From contig WSUB01000144.1 of assembly GCA_019633425.1 (NCBI GenBank), positions 40,009 through 104,008 on the forward strand: a DNA stretch of 64,000 bases. Direction: 5' to 3'. Below the pieces are notes generated by a model that saw only the letters and a program-made list of their open reading frames with translations, made no database searches and was not told where the DNA came from. The stretch comes from Tulasnella sp. 424. Taxonomy: Eukaryota; Basidiomycota; Agaricomycetes; Cantharellales; Tulasnellaceae. Shown piece by piece: positions 11,800 through 22,549 of the stretch; position 1 is the first letter of the stretch; the number at the start of each line of letters is the position of its first letter. A program made the position numbers and the translations under genes.

Positions 11800-12230
11800 C
11801 GCCATAAGATAAGAAATCGACCAGCTGAAAGACAACGGCATTCAAAACCCGTGTCCCCCGTCAGCACAAACAAACCATCCTTGAAGCAGTACTCAATTGA
11901 GCAGCTGTCATAAACGCGTCAGGATCTCTATCAATCGCCCACTGACTCCCAGCTCAGGGAATCCAACTCGAGACCATGGGAGGACTCTTGTCCTTTTCTT
12001 TGTTGTGGGACCAAACAATGTTCAACCGACCATCAATGCCGCAGTGGCAGCTACAGCAGGAACAGCCTGATACATTCTTCGGAGTGTGCCGATAATAGCT
12101 TCCGAGATGCGGGATATAGTAGACTCGAGAGCGTCCATAATGAAAGAGGGGTGGGGAAACGGTGGGTCCCGATGGACGTGTTCAAGTTACTGAAGCACTT
12201 TGAGGTGATATGTCGTAAATGTCCATAAGT
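11800..12230 (-). pseudogene. P450 exon-1 fragment (copy 0)
   Basis: The sequence from about 12230 down to 11820 closely matches the promoter, exon 1 and first intron of the intact P450 at 16443-18360. An ATG sits at 12138, but a missing base within the membrane anchor and a stop in the WIP segment break it. The peptide SPPMVSSWIP and the DRDPDAFMTAA end of exon 1 remain in shifted frames. Nothing of exons 2-6 is present. It sits between DUF6535 copies B and C in the same orientation as the intact P450. Confidence 0.8.
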
Positions 12231-12982
12231 ATCTTGGGTATCCGAGTGGCTCTTTTTTTATCCTTGGGAATCAAACGCGTCCAGAGATCCAAAAGAAGGT
12301 TAGAGGAAAGGAAAGGAAAAAAGCATGTATCACTTCAGGTAACCTTTCTTTCAAAACGGTGGGACACCCAGGGATCCGGCTGCCGGAAGACCCGGTGAAC
12401 GAGTTAAATAGGTAAAACCCAATTTCGTCTGCGGGCTTCCTCGTAGTGTGTAGTGAAGACATTTGAAGAGTTAGTCACTACTGGTGACTAGTAGAGTATT
12501 CAACGCGACTGGGGGCCCTGAAGCTCGCGTGGGGAAAAAATACACGTGTACATACGCGCAATTACAACGGCACGCGCATCAGCTGTGCGCCATTCTTTCC
12601 CCTTAACCTCACAGGGAGCAAGAAAAGCTCTTCCATCAGTTTCCGCATCCCTAAACCTTAGGCCTGATTCTGCCCTACGTTACGACCTGGCTCAGGATTA
12701 TCCAGAGAGGTTGTCGACGGTCGGTTTAACTTTTGCAGGGGCGCAGTGCCTTGCCACGTGCACGTGAGGGACGTAGCTAATGCACCATTTATGTCCGATT
12801 CAACATTAAAGACACGAGTGTGCAAGGGATCTCGGTTCGGCAAGTCTGTGTAGCCAGCTACTCTAGTTCGTCGAACTGGACAGGCCCGAAGTTCGTGCAA
12901 CGCAGTCCGTGCTAAGGGCTGCTGTGGCTACACGACGCACACGTTCTTTGGGCTTAAAGCGGAAGCAGTCGATCAGAGGGCC
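12231..12982. other. intergenic stretch
   Basis: Sequence between the P450 fragment and the 3' end of DUF6535 copy C. Short open frames on both strands show no recognisable content and I find no gene. Confidence 0.45.
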
Positions 12983-15704
12983 TCAGTTGCCCCACCACTC
13001 CAGAGAGATGTCCTGAGAAAGAAACGATCTATGGTTACGATTCGGCTCATCAGGCAGGACAATGGACTCACGGAGAATTTGCCCTGCCTCCGCAAGTTAT
13101 TTTGTCCAGACTGAGTCTCCAAGATTTCGACCTGGCCAAAGAAGCACTAAGCTAATTAAAACATAGCGAAACTGGGAGACCGGGCTCACCTCTGAAGAAT
13201 GAGGTGCTGCGGCAATGATGGCAGACTCGATCTCGCGGACAGTCTTGGTAAAACCTGGGTAGAATTGACGATACTCCTCGATAATTTCTTCGAAAAATTT
13301 CTCTTCCAATCCGATGTAGCTGGGTCGGTCCTCAATTTGACGCATAGCCCCCTCGGGGTCCGTAAGACAGCCAAGCAAGAATGTCACCATTTTGATCATG
13401 GGGGGGTTATCTGCATTCCCAGGGTCAGCTTGTGCAATCTCTCTCATCCATTGCAGATATGGCTGAAGGGTGGCTGAAGCCTCAGCGCAGTGATACCTAT
13501 GAAACCGTTGCGGTGTCTCGTCAATGTCATGGTCCAAGTCTGAGCAATATGCGTTTACTGAAGAAATTGGCTCACCAGAGTGGTCCATGTCTCCATACAC
13601 GGATCGCTTCGGGCATATTGCTCTTTTTGCTGAGATCATATGCGTTGCTGATGTAATCGATCCATTTCTCGGTACATGTCCTGCGGTGTTTTCGTTGAGA
13701 TTCTCTTTCGTCACTGGAAGTCGCGGGGTCTCGAATTCGACGTTCAATGGAATGAAGCAAGGTGGCGAGGCTGTTTAAGGTCGACCCCAAACAGTAATCG
13801 TGGTGGTCGTGCACGGCGCCTCGGACAAGAAAATCTTGTTCCAATAATCCCACGTATACTTCAATTTCAGGTTGGTCACACCATTGAACTGTCGACGTCG
13901 CGATTGCCTCATAAATGGTCTGGACGAACTTGGGGACGTCACTATGGATCAGAAGATTCATTTTGAGCGTCAACACGAGCTATAGCTGCTGTAGCGGCTC
14001 TTACATGTTTCGATAAAGGTGCAAAAAATCCCTGGTTTTCTTCAGTTGCCAATTTCGGACATCAGAATTCGGGGTCAATTCTGCTTCCCCCCCTGAGAGA
14101 TCATCCCATTCTTTTGACAGCGTAATTGCCCATGCCTCGATCCATGCAGGTCCAATCACCTTTGAAGCGCCAATTACGTGGATGGGCCGTTCAAGATGAT
14201 TGGGCTTGATTCGTATCAACTTTGGCCGCCCGTCCATACTGAAGATCGACCAAAGCAACTCCACGGAATTGTTCAGGAAAGTGCAATGGGAGCATTCGGC
14301 GCAGTCTTTTTCAAGGTCGAAACCCATGAAGAAGAGGTCATTGATTCTCACTTCAACCTTCTCCACCCAATCATTGGAGTACTCTGGATCACTTGCCCGA
14401 TCTTTAAGCAAAGATCGGTCGTCGTAGAGGAGAAGATCTTCCACCGATCCCACCATGAGGACTACGTGCAGGAGTGAGTGGGCAACTGCCGTACTCTGGA
14501 TTCTTTCCGACGTGGTGGCCTCGAACCAGGAGGAAGGGTTAGATACGGTGACCAACCGCTTCCATGTTTCGTCGTGGTTGAGAATCTGACTCAGTAACTG
14601 AGTTTGAGATATCGATTGCATATTTGCAGCGGCGTGTATGATCGCGTCCGGATCTTCCGACGTGCACAGGACTCGCTTGAGTGCGATCACCTGTAATTGG
14701 TCGGTGGCATCTGCAGGTCGCTGCTTGAACCACTGAGGAATTTTGCCGGCGTGATACCAAACGTTCGACCTCCACAGCTGGAATCCAGGGCTCCCAAGCC
14801 CGAATCCGAGTCTACGGACCAGCCATGTCATGGCAGTGACCCCGCCCCACCCCAAATTCCGTACAATTCTTCCGAAAGTCTCCGCTGAATGCTTGAAGAT
14901 GGGTTGGCTGAGATGCGACAGCGGACTTTTGAACGGACACCAATGATCCCATGCCGCGCACATTGCCATCATCACGATGATTGCTCCCGCCATGCAAAGG
15001 GGGGCGGCTATCGCGTAGCACAGAGACCTGCTCAAAGTGCCAAGATAGAGGACAAAGGCGACACAGAAAATGACCAATCCGACCTGCAGCACGCTCGGAA
15101 GGACGTCGTCCAGCACGAGCTCCAATCTCCAGCGCTTCGCTCCAAGGTATCGTCGGAGCTGCTCCCACCGTTGAGACTCCGCGCCGCCACCGCTTCGTTT
15201 ACGATAGTAAACGAGCCACTGTTGACCCAGCACTGCAAGGAACGAGCCGAGGAGAGCGAGGGTCAAGCTCATAGAGAACAAGACGTTGATGGTGAAGGTG
15301 TTTGAGGTAGGGGAGAAAGTGGCCGAAGGGAGATCTGCCGGGGACTTAATGGTGCTATTGCCCCCGAGCAGGATTTGGAAGAGGAGGGCATTCGTATCGT
15401 CGGTCGGGTCCGGGCTCATCTGGGGAAGTGTAAATGCCAAAAATGCGGAATTTACACCAGCGAACAAACCCGCCTGAGGAGAGTGAAGGCGTGTTTGAAC
15501 GCCCCATGCGAAGAATCCAAAACGGAAGGAAATACTTACGAAGATGAGAATACCATCAAGCTGCGACTTGAGACTCGTCACCATGTCATTATCCAGCTCC
15601 TCCGCAATATCGTCGTAGTACTTGTAGAATAGGCCGCCATCTTCTCCAAAAGCTTGAGGAATCTTGGGGATGGCTGTTAATTTCTTGGGAGGTGGGGTAG
15701 TCAT
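12983..15704 (-). CDS. DUF6535 domain membrane protein, copy C (intact)
   Basis: Six exons in phase: 15704-15540, 15473-14005, 13941-13576, 13496-13190, 13131-13072 and 13012-12983, giving 798 residues. The start is MTTPPPKKLTAIPKIP, shared with copies D-F. The DUF6535 domain (about residues 15-240) has four hydrophobic segments, GQQWLVYYRKRSGG after the second and WRLELVLDDVLPSVLQ before the third. The cytosol-sized C-terminal half has CTSEDPDAIIHAA, a CAECSHC cysteine cluster, IESRIRDPAT-like and YHCAEASATLQPYL segments. Function is unknown. It lies downstream of P450 copy 1 on the same strand. Exon 1 is 165 nt in every copy, so the gene structure predates the duplications. Confidence 0.9.
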
Positions 15705-15740
15705 GCTGAGCTGACAGTGAGGGCATGGGATCGAAGTCGC

Positions 15741-15790
15741 TCACCAGCATTTATACGGGAACCAGCGCTTAATCCCACGTACGGGTCTTC
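15741..15790 (-). promoter_or_regulatory. upstream block shared by copies C and D
   Basis: On the minus strand this reads GACCCGTACGTGGGAT, AGCGCTGGTTCC and then a TATAAAT element about 45 bases before the ATG of copy C. Copy D has the same order of elements (24352-24410). The conservation suggests core promoter plus an upstream site. Confidence 0.5.
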
Positions 15791-16442
15791 CTCCTAAAAC
15801 TTGACCATAGGCACGGACCGTGGTTGCACCCAAGCGCAAGGAACCGGATAAATTTAAACCGATGCCGCCGCAGTTCTTGGCAGACGTTCTTGGACGCGAC
15901 TCTCCTCCTTGACATACATTGCGGGCTGTGACCCTAGACGTGGACTTTGGCTATTAGCTCCAGTCTCTTCTCACAGCTGTCTCTTCGCTGATCTCCCCCC
16001 TCCCCTTCCTCGGTCGCTACTTGTTGTAAAAAGGGTATCTGGGGTACTGGTCGGATTACCGTGCAACTCGACGGCTCGCCGCCGGCAGTCTGTTCGGCCG
16101 TTATGTTACACCGACCGGGGAATCGAACACCGCTGGCTGTGTCTCCCTTGACCCAGTCTCCACAGTATTATAGCCATTGCGCTGTCTGTTTCTTCTAGTG
16201 GCAACTAGTTGTAAGCAGAATACCTTTTCGGCAGTCCACTCAACAGTAATAGCTTTGAAATCATCCCCACGACTTTCGCAAGATCTCCCTGTCACCCGGG
16301 CGGATGGAAGCATCAATGCATACAATGTAGCAACCAAAATACAGAGCAGTGGCCCGTACGTGACCTAGCTGGCTGTAACGCACGTCCCTCGAACACGTTC
16401 CCAATCCGGTATCCCACAATCTTTACATACATCTCCTCGTAC

Positions 16443-18360
16443 TTAAATCCTTGTCACCTTTACGAACAATTCGCCTTGAGGCCTCCTCAACCCAAACCCT
16501 CTGTTCTCACCGCTGATCGTCACCGGCGACGGACCGGGACTCTTGGCTTTATCCACCTCGAAGCGGAACGTGTGCAAGAGAGTCGTAAGGAAGATCTTGA
16601 CGTGGTACGAGGCGAAGTGTCGACCTGTACACGGAGAGTGAAGAAAGCGGAGAAGGAGAAGGAAAAGTTAATATCAAGGCATTGATAACGGGAGAGTACG
16701 AAATGACTGTCGACGCACCAGAGCACATGCTAACACCTCCACCATACGGCCTGAAGCTGCCCTTCCCTTCTTCACCCAAATCCATAAACCTCTTCGGATT
16801 GAACTCCTTCGCATCCCTACCAAACAAGCTTTCGTCGAAATGAACGCTCCTCGTGCTCATAATCAACGTGTCGTTCTTCTTCAACTTGTAACCTCCCAAA
16901 ACGGCTCCTTCGTCGGGGACGACTCCTCGCATGGAGTAGGAATCGGAAGTGAATCGCAAGACTTCGTTGGTCGTTGATTGGAGTAGAGGTATGTGGGGTT
17001 GAGATTGGAAGAAGGCGGTGAGGTTGGAGAGGTATGAGACTGATGGGTCGGGTTGGGTGGACGACCATGCCGCTCCAGCCGCGTCGAGCTCGGCGATGAT
17101 GGGAGCGAGACCTTCAGAGCGTTGAAGTTGGAAGATTAGGAGCCAGCTACGCGGGTAGAGAACGAACCCATCGTCATTAGTACGGGGTCCCAACGAACGT
17201 CCTCGACGCACTCACAAGCTTCCCCAAGGCACGTTAGCCATCAACGGCCAATAGCTGCTCATCATCAACACCCCCAAATCCCGCCTATCCATTTTAGCAA
17301 TGTCCCGAGCCATCCTCTCCTGCTCGCCGATCAAGTCGGAAGGTTCATGCGGCTCATCCAAGTACTCCAAGAATCGCTGGATCACTCGCTCTCTGCACTT
17401 GACAAAGTGCGGGCACAGAGGGACCGGGTAGGCCAAAGCGACCTTCCAAACGCCGTCGTCGAAACCTTGCCAGTCCTCCCAAAACTTTTCGACGTCGAAC
17501 GTGGGGCCGAAATACGCCGCTCCTGTGGCGCGGTGAGCTAGGCGGAGGACGAAGTCTTGCAAGGAGACGGATGAGCCCGGTGCTGGGACGGGGCACGTTT
17601 TGATAGCGTTTTTGAGGAAGTGTTCGAATGATTCGACTAGGCCCATCATGTTCGTGGGGGCCATGCTGCGGTCCAAATGAGGGAAGATCTCCGCTGTGAG
17701 TTCGGGCGTGCCGAAGAGGGCCTTGTCGGAGAATGAGAAGCAGTTTTTACCCCACTCCATTTGGACAAGGGAGATGGCGAAGGACTGGGAGAGAGACAAA
17801 ATGGTTAGTACAAGAGTTCGCCGATGAGAGAGTGAAGTTATGGACCTTGGGTTGTTTGTAGACCTGGTTGATGAGCTACGAGAGGGACGATGGTTCAGCG
17901 ACAGTCAAGCGTAAACAATAATATGCATTCGACTTACAGCAGACTCTGTCACATAATACATGGTCCTTCCAGTCGTCTTCGCACCAAAGACGCCACCAGG
18001 GAAATTCTTCCTGTTCAAATTAAAAGGGGAAAAAAGATAACGGCGTTCAAAACCCGCGTCCCCGTCAGCACGAACGAAACATCCCCAAAACCAAGTCGTT
18101 CAAACACTCAACTGAGCAGCTCTCATAAACGCATCAGGGTCTTTATCAATTGCCCACTGACTGCCGATCCAAGGAATCCAACTCGAGACCATCGGAGGAC
18201 TCTTATCTTTTTCTCTGTTGTGGGCCCAAACGAGGTTCAAACCAACAACCAATGCTGCGGTGGCCGCTGCAGCGGGTACGGCCCATTCTGATACATTCTT
18301 GGGGAGTTTGTCGGTAGTAGCTTCCGTGACGCGGGAGATAGTAGCGTTGAGAGCGTCCAT
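16443..18360 (-). CDS. cytochrome P450, CYP7/CYP8-like (copy 1, intact)
   Basis: Six exons in phase: 18360-18113, 18010-17938, 17875-17846, 17784-17216, 17146-16719 and 16624-16443, giving 509 residues. A single membrane anchor lies at about residues 27-48, followed by a Pro-rich hinge (SPPMVSSWIP). The I-helix reads ANVPWGSFWLL, as in CYP7/CYP8, without the usual acid-Thr pair. The ExxR motif is EVLR, and the heme motif is GGGVSMCSGRHFA with Cys448. It ends in FVKVTRI. The donor at the end of exon 3 (GTCCAT) is weak but required by phase. Probably an ER-bound haem enzyme acting on a lipid-like substrate; substrate unknown. No defects seen. Confidence 0.9.
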
Positions 18361-18925
18361 AGCGAAAGAGGGGAGGGGGAACGGTGGTGGTGGAGGACGT
18401 GATGAAAGCGTTTGAGTGCCCGAAGCACCTTGGGGTGATATGTCGTAAATGCGGCAATTCTATTGGTTGCAGGGACATCCAATCATCAATTTCCATGAAA
18501 AGGGTTTAGTCTTGGACCTTGGAATTAAAAATGTGAGACAACGTGCGCGGGCCGTGCCGTGGAAGCTGCCGACGGTTGACATAGCAAAATTGACTCAGCA
18601 CGGTAACAGTGTTTCTTAACCCCGTCTTATGACCGAGGTGTCCATTGGTTCGAGGACCTTCCTCAAGTACGAGCTTTCATCGACAGAGCAGCAAAGGTCC
18701 TCACACAGGTTCAAGGAATGTAGTTTAATCAACATTAATATTGGGCCGTTCCAATCCTCTGCCACAGTAATTTAGGTACACCACCACAGTAAATTATCAG
18801 CTCAGTGTACGAGTACAAGACTAAAATACCTGCGAATCTAAGAGGATAATAAGACAACAGCGAGCCAAGATGCTCCTAGAGGCTATAACAGTATTTTCGA
18901 AGGCCAGGTTTTGGGCTAATCTTAG
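18361..18925. other. intergenic stretch
   Basis: Between the P450 promoter and the 3' end of the glycosyltransferase. The part next to the P450 start (to about 18450) is the same promoter region that is duplicated at 12140-12230. No gene is visible. Confidence 0.5.
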
Positions 18926-21194
18926 CTAGTCGTCGAGATACCACTCCTCGTCATCAGGTTCCTCGCTCCTTCTCCGTCTCGCGCCCTGGCCATTGTTCCA
19001 CTGCACCTAGAAAAAGAAAGACCGGAGGTCAATACACGCATTCAAGATGCTCATACGAGCACATCGATAACCACCAACCTCTGCCGCCACACCACCATTC
19101 CAATCTTTCACTCGTCTCTCCGCCATCATACTCATCGTCGAACCTTTCACTCCCACCGCACCAATTGCTCGAGACTGAATGACCGAGTCGATCACGGAAG
19201 GATACCTGTCGTTAAGATTCGCCATAATGGACCATGCCAGTTAAGGACTCCAGGAACCAAGCGATATGAAAGGCCACGTAGCACGCACCATCGGCCCAAC
19301 GTCTTGACGGTCTCCTCTTTATCGTAATCCACAAAGTACCATCCCTGGTCGGCGACACTCTGCCACCACTTCTTGTCCCGCTCGTCGCTCGTCACAACGA
19401 TGGCAGTGACGTTGGCCTGCGCGGAGCCGGACCCGTACTTCTCGGCCAACCCGCGCTTGACTTCCTCAGCGCGTGCGGCAAAGACAGACAGCGGAGCAGC
19501 ACATTCATTCCCGGGGTGGTTCTCTTCACATCTGAAAAAAGTGCAAATTAGACTGAAATCAGTGGGTTGCGTAACGGTGAAGTGCGCGGGTGGGCTTACG
19601 GTTTACTCCAATCCCCGCGTCGGATATGAAGGACAATATACTAGCGGGACGGAAGGGAAAAGAATACTCTCGATTAAGAGACCAGCCCAACAGAACAGGG
19701 TCCCACATTGAAAGTACTCACCAACTGTACGGCATCATCTTTCCCAATGCCAAACATCCTCCTAACATACTCGTCCGCGATCCCTTCCAACCTTGGCGTA
19801 AAATGCAAATGGCTCGCCACAAATCTCCACATCGGACTGAAATCCTGGAACCACTCGTACGGTACGTACGACGATACGCCGTACGTGTTGTCGAATACAG
19901 CCAACTGCTCGTCCGGTGCGATCCATTGCTTCTTGCCGTACTGGGTGGGGAACTGCGGCGACAACTTGGGGTTGTCCAAGATCCGCTTCCGGCCGTCGGG
20001 GAACAACGCTGCTACCATTGACCAAACTTTAACGTGGTAATTGTCCGGAACGGCGACGGCGTCTGGAGGGAGGACAGTGTACGAGCAGTCTAGAATGCAG
20101 GGAAAGGGCACAGGAAGACGATGATATATATGTCAGCGAATCACGAGCAAGAGCCCCGAACCACCAAAACCGCAAAAACTCACCCAACTGCAACAACATT
20201 TCAAGAACGTCATGCCCCGGATTTTTATTTTCTTTCCTTGATACAGTCCTAATCCCCCAACAACCCAACTCGTCCATCACCGCTCCCGGCACCGGTGTGG
20301 TCTCGCGCGACAACGGAAGGTCATAAGCCGCTATTTTAATGTCGGCCCACTCCAGTACGGGCCAGTTTAATTCTTTTCGTAGACGTGGTATGTCGAATAT
20401 TTCACCAAAGTTGATGGGCGGGACTTGGTTCACCTTGCCACCGATGTGAGCTAGGTCGGGTGAGAGTGGGGGAACGATGGCGACTCGGTCCGAGAGCATG
20501 GCGGTGTAGATGACGTGGACCTGAGTGCCGGTAAGGGAATGGTCAAATAGGGAAGGTCAGCAGGGAAGAAGTAGATTTCAAGGTAGATCGGGTAGGGCCC
20601 ATCAGTCGGACTCACGAATGACATGACAATGTTCGCTACGATGAGTAAGAAACAATGATTAGAATATTGGACGAGTTTAAATCTTTTGGGCAGTTCACTC
20701 ACTCATTCCACCAGCATTCCACCCAGTAACATACTGCACACCCGGTCGCAAGTTCTCTAATCAAACCCCGGGGAAGAAACCGTTGTCAGCCCCCTTTTCT
20801 CAAGCATCAATCACCACCACCCACCTCTAAAGGAATTCGCAGGTGGGCCCAGCACAAATTGCGACACGTCCGAAACGTTCCCCCACTTTTTCAAAGCCCC
20901 GTTCGTGCCTCCATCCCATCCGCCAGCGAGCAATTCCTTGGGTACGACCCCACTCTTCCCAGCGGTCCTAAAATCGAGCCCTCCTTCTCCAATGGTAAAC
21001 TGAATCCCCACAAAGACCGTCACGATCGTGATGACTCCCAGAGCGAGGACGACCGGTTTGGATCTCTTGAGGGAGTGAAGGTTCAACCAGCCGTCGGATA
21101 TGGCGGACGGTGAAGAGCTTCGTCCTCGCGAGCTTGTAAGGCTGTCACCGAAAAGTTCTGGTGTACTTGGTGGAATGTAGTTGCCTCCCGACAT
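18926..21194 (-). CDS. type II membrane glycosyltransferase, O-fucosyltransferase-like
   Basis: Nine exons in phase: 21194-20825, 20756-20703, 20635-20616, 20520-20184, 20089-19722, 19640-19600, 19531-19289, 19205-19079 and 19006-18926, giving 546 residues. A short cytosolic tail precedes one anchor at about residues 46-67 (PVVLALGVITIVTVF), so the catalytic part faces the Golgi lumen. Residues 388-394 read HIRRGDW, like motif I (HxRRGD) of GDP-fucose O-fucosyltransferases. TSDERDKKWW and a Ser/Thr-rich GSTMSMM segment follow, in the order expected of that fold. Donor, acceptor and product are not determined. Exon 3 is only 20 nt. Copy number is one and no damage is seen. Confidence 0.75.
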
Positions 21195-21480
21195 GAGTGT
21201 GTTGTGTCCGGCGGGTTGGGGGAGAAGCGGGAAGGAAATTTCGGTGGCGGTTTTGAGAGCGTACGAAATTCCAGAAACAAGTTCGTGGACTCGTGGATCG
21301 TGGACTAGGCACCTTTATGTTGATATGAACTGAGAGGGAGTATAAGAAATCAGCCCACGCAGTGGTCACAACTAAATTTCAGCTGAGCCTACCCTCGGAG
21401 ATCGCTTTCGAATTCCGATCCTGAGCTCTTCCGGCGCCTCCACCGCGTCATGAATAGTGCATTTCTAGTAATCTACGTCA

Positions 21481-21983
21481 GTGGGCGACTTCCCGTAGGA
21501 TTTCTGGGACACTTGCCATTCTGATACTCAGGGAAATGTCAGGGAAAAATCTAATATTTACCTGATATGGGTGACCGTCTCAGAAAAATTCTGTCCATTG
21601 AAACTCCGACTCCCACGAATCACTTCTACACTCAAAGCGAAGTGTAAAGGCCCCCCACGCCCCTTTGCACTCTGATTTTGAGCGTTGTCCTCGACGACAC
21701 TCCCTTAACGCCGCCAAATCCGCCGTAGCACCGACGCCCGACTCCCGTCGCCCACCGAATACAGCACAGGCGCACACGTCAAACCATCCAAAATTCTCTC
21801 CGCCCATGCGAGAATATTTTGACGGATGACGGGGTAGGTTTGAGGTCGAGAATCGTCGACGCAATTCTGAACGCTGCGGCATGACACTCATCGGTAGTTG
21901 GGCGAGTGGTCAGGGAAACAGCCCCAGGCACGCGAGTGCCGGGGTGTCAAGTGTCCCGAAAATCCTACGTGAAGTCGCCCAGT
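21481..21983. mobile_element. MITE-like element with inverted terminal repeats
   Basis: Arms of about 35 bp at 21481-21515 and 21948-21983 are imperfect inverted copies (shared GGGCGACTTC, CGTAGGATTT and GGGACACTTG). The interior is about 430 bp with no transposase. The outer end reads CAGTGGGCGAC on the left. I could not identify a clean target-site duplication, so the boundaries and superfamily are uncertain. Confidence 0.5.
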
Positions 21984-21997
21984 CGGTCGCTAATTCC

Positions 21998-22020
21998 GAT
22001 CGAGAGCGGCGCTCTCGATC
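21998..22020. repeat. perfect 10-bp palindrome with 3-nt loop
   Basis: GATCGAGAGC at 21998-22007 pairs perfectly with GCTCTCGATC at 22011-22020 across GGC. It lies just outside the inverted-repeat element. Confidence 0.8.
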
Positions 22021-22059
22021 CTCACCCTCTTTGGGGCTTCTCCGCTTAGTCAGCCTCAG

Positions 22060-22102
22060 GTTTCGCCGGCTCCGTCAGGCAAGCTGATTCTGCCGGCGAA
22101 AC
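22060..22102. repeat. 11-bp inverted repeat (hairpin)
   Basis: GTTTCGCCGGC at 22060-22070 pairs perfectly with GCCGGCGAAAC at 22092-22102, with a 21-nt loop. It is not next to a predicted gene end, so a terminator role is not supported. Confidence 0.75.
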
Positions 22103-22549
22103 CCACCATCCTATTCACCGGTCTGCCTCAGGTGAAGTAATACTGATAGGGCCAAGATGTGTTGGCTGTGTTCCATATCCAGACCACACTCTTAAATAGC
22201 TTAATGGTCCTCTGACTCTCACTCTAACAAATACTTGTGGCCCGTCAACTATCGCTACAAATGCTACCAACACCAGTTGCTGTTCATTGGGGTGGTCGAT
22301 AGTGTTGGTTGAAATCTCAATTCCAATTCCAATAGATTCGATTGTCGCGTTGTTTGGCGGGATCGTGATGAATAGAGCGAGAAAAGAGTTATTTTACCGG
22401 AGCTATTACTTAGGATACCGATTTATTTACATGCATATGTTTGTTGACTTGGTGTTAAATGTAGAATCGATTAAGGTGTTGGCTGGGCGCTGGGTAAGAT
22501 GAGAACGGCGGTTCATGGTTCACGGTTCACTTGTTTCCGTGGTTTCGGA

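Noticed and set aside
14889..15305. 138-codon frame antisense to DUF6535 copy C, with counterparts opposite copies E and F
   Set aside because: It is conserved only because the sense strand is conserved and GC-rich. No start or splice context.
16095..16180. tRNA-like sequence on the minus strand, with A-box-like GCGCAATGG and B-box-like GTTCGATTCC
   Set aside because: The acceptor and T stems do not pair, and no anticodon arm forms. At best a degenerate tRNA or a SINE fragment.
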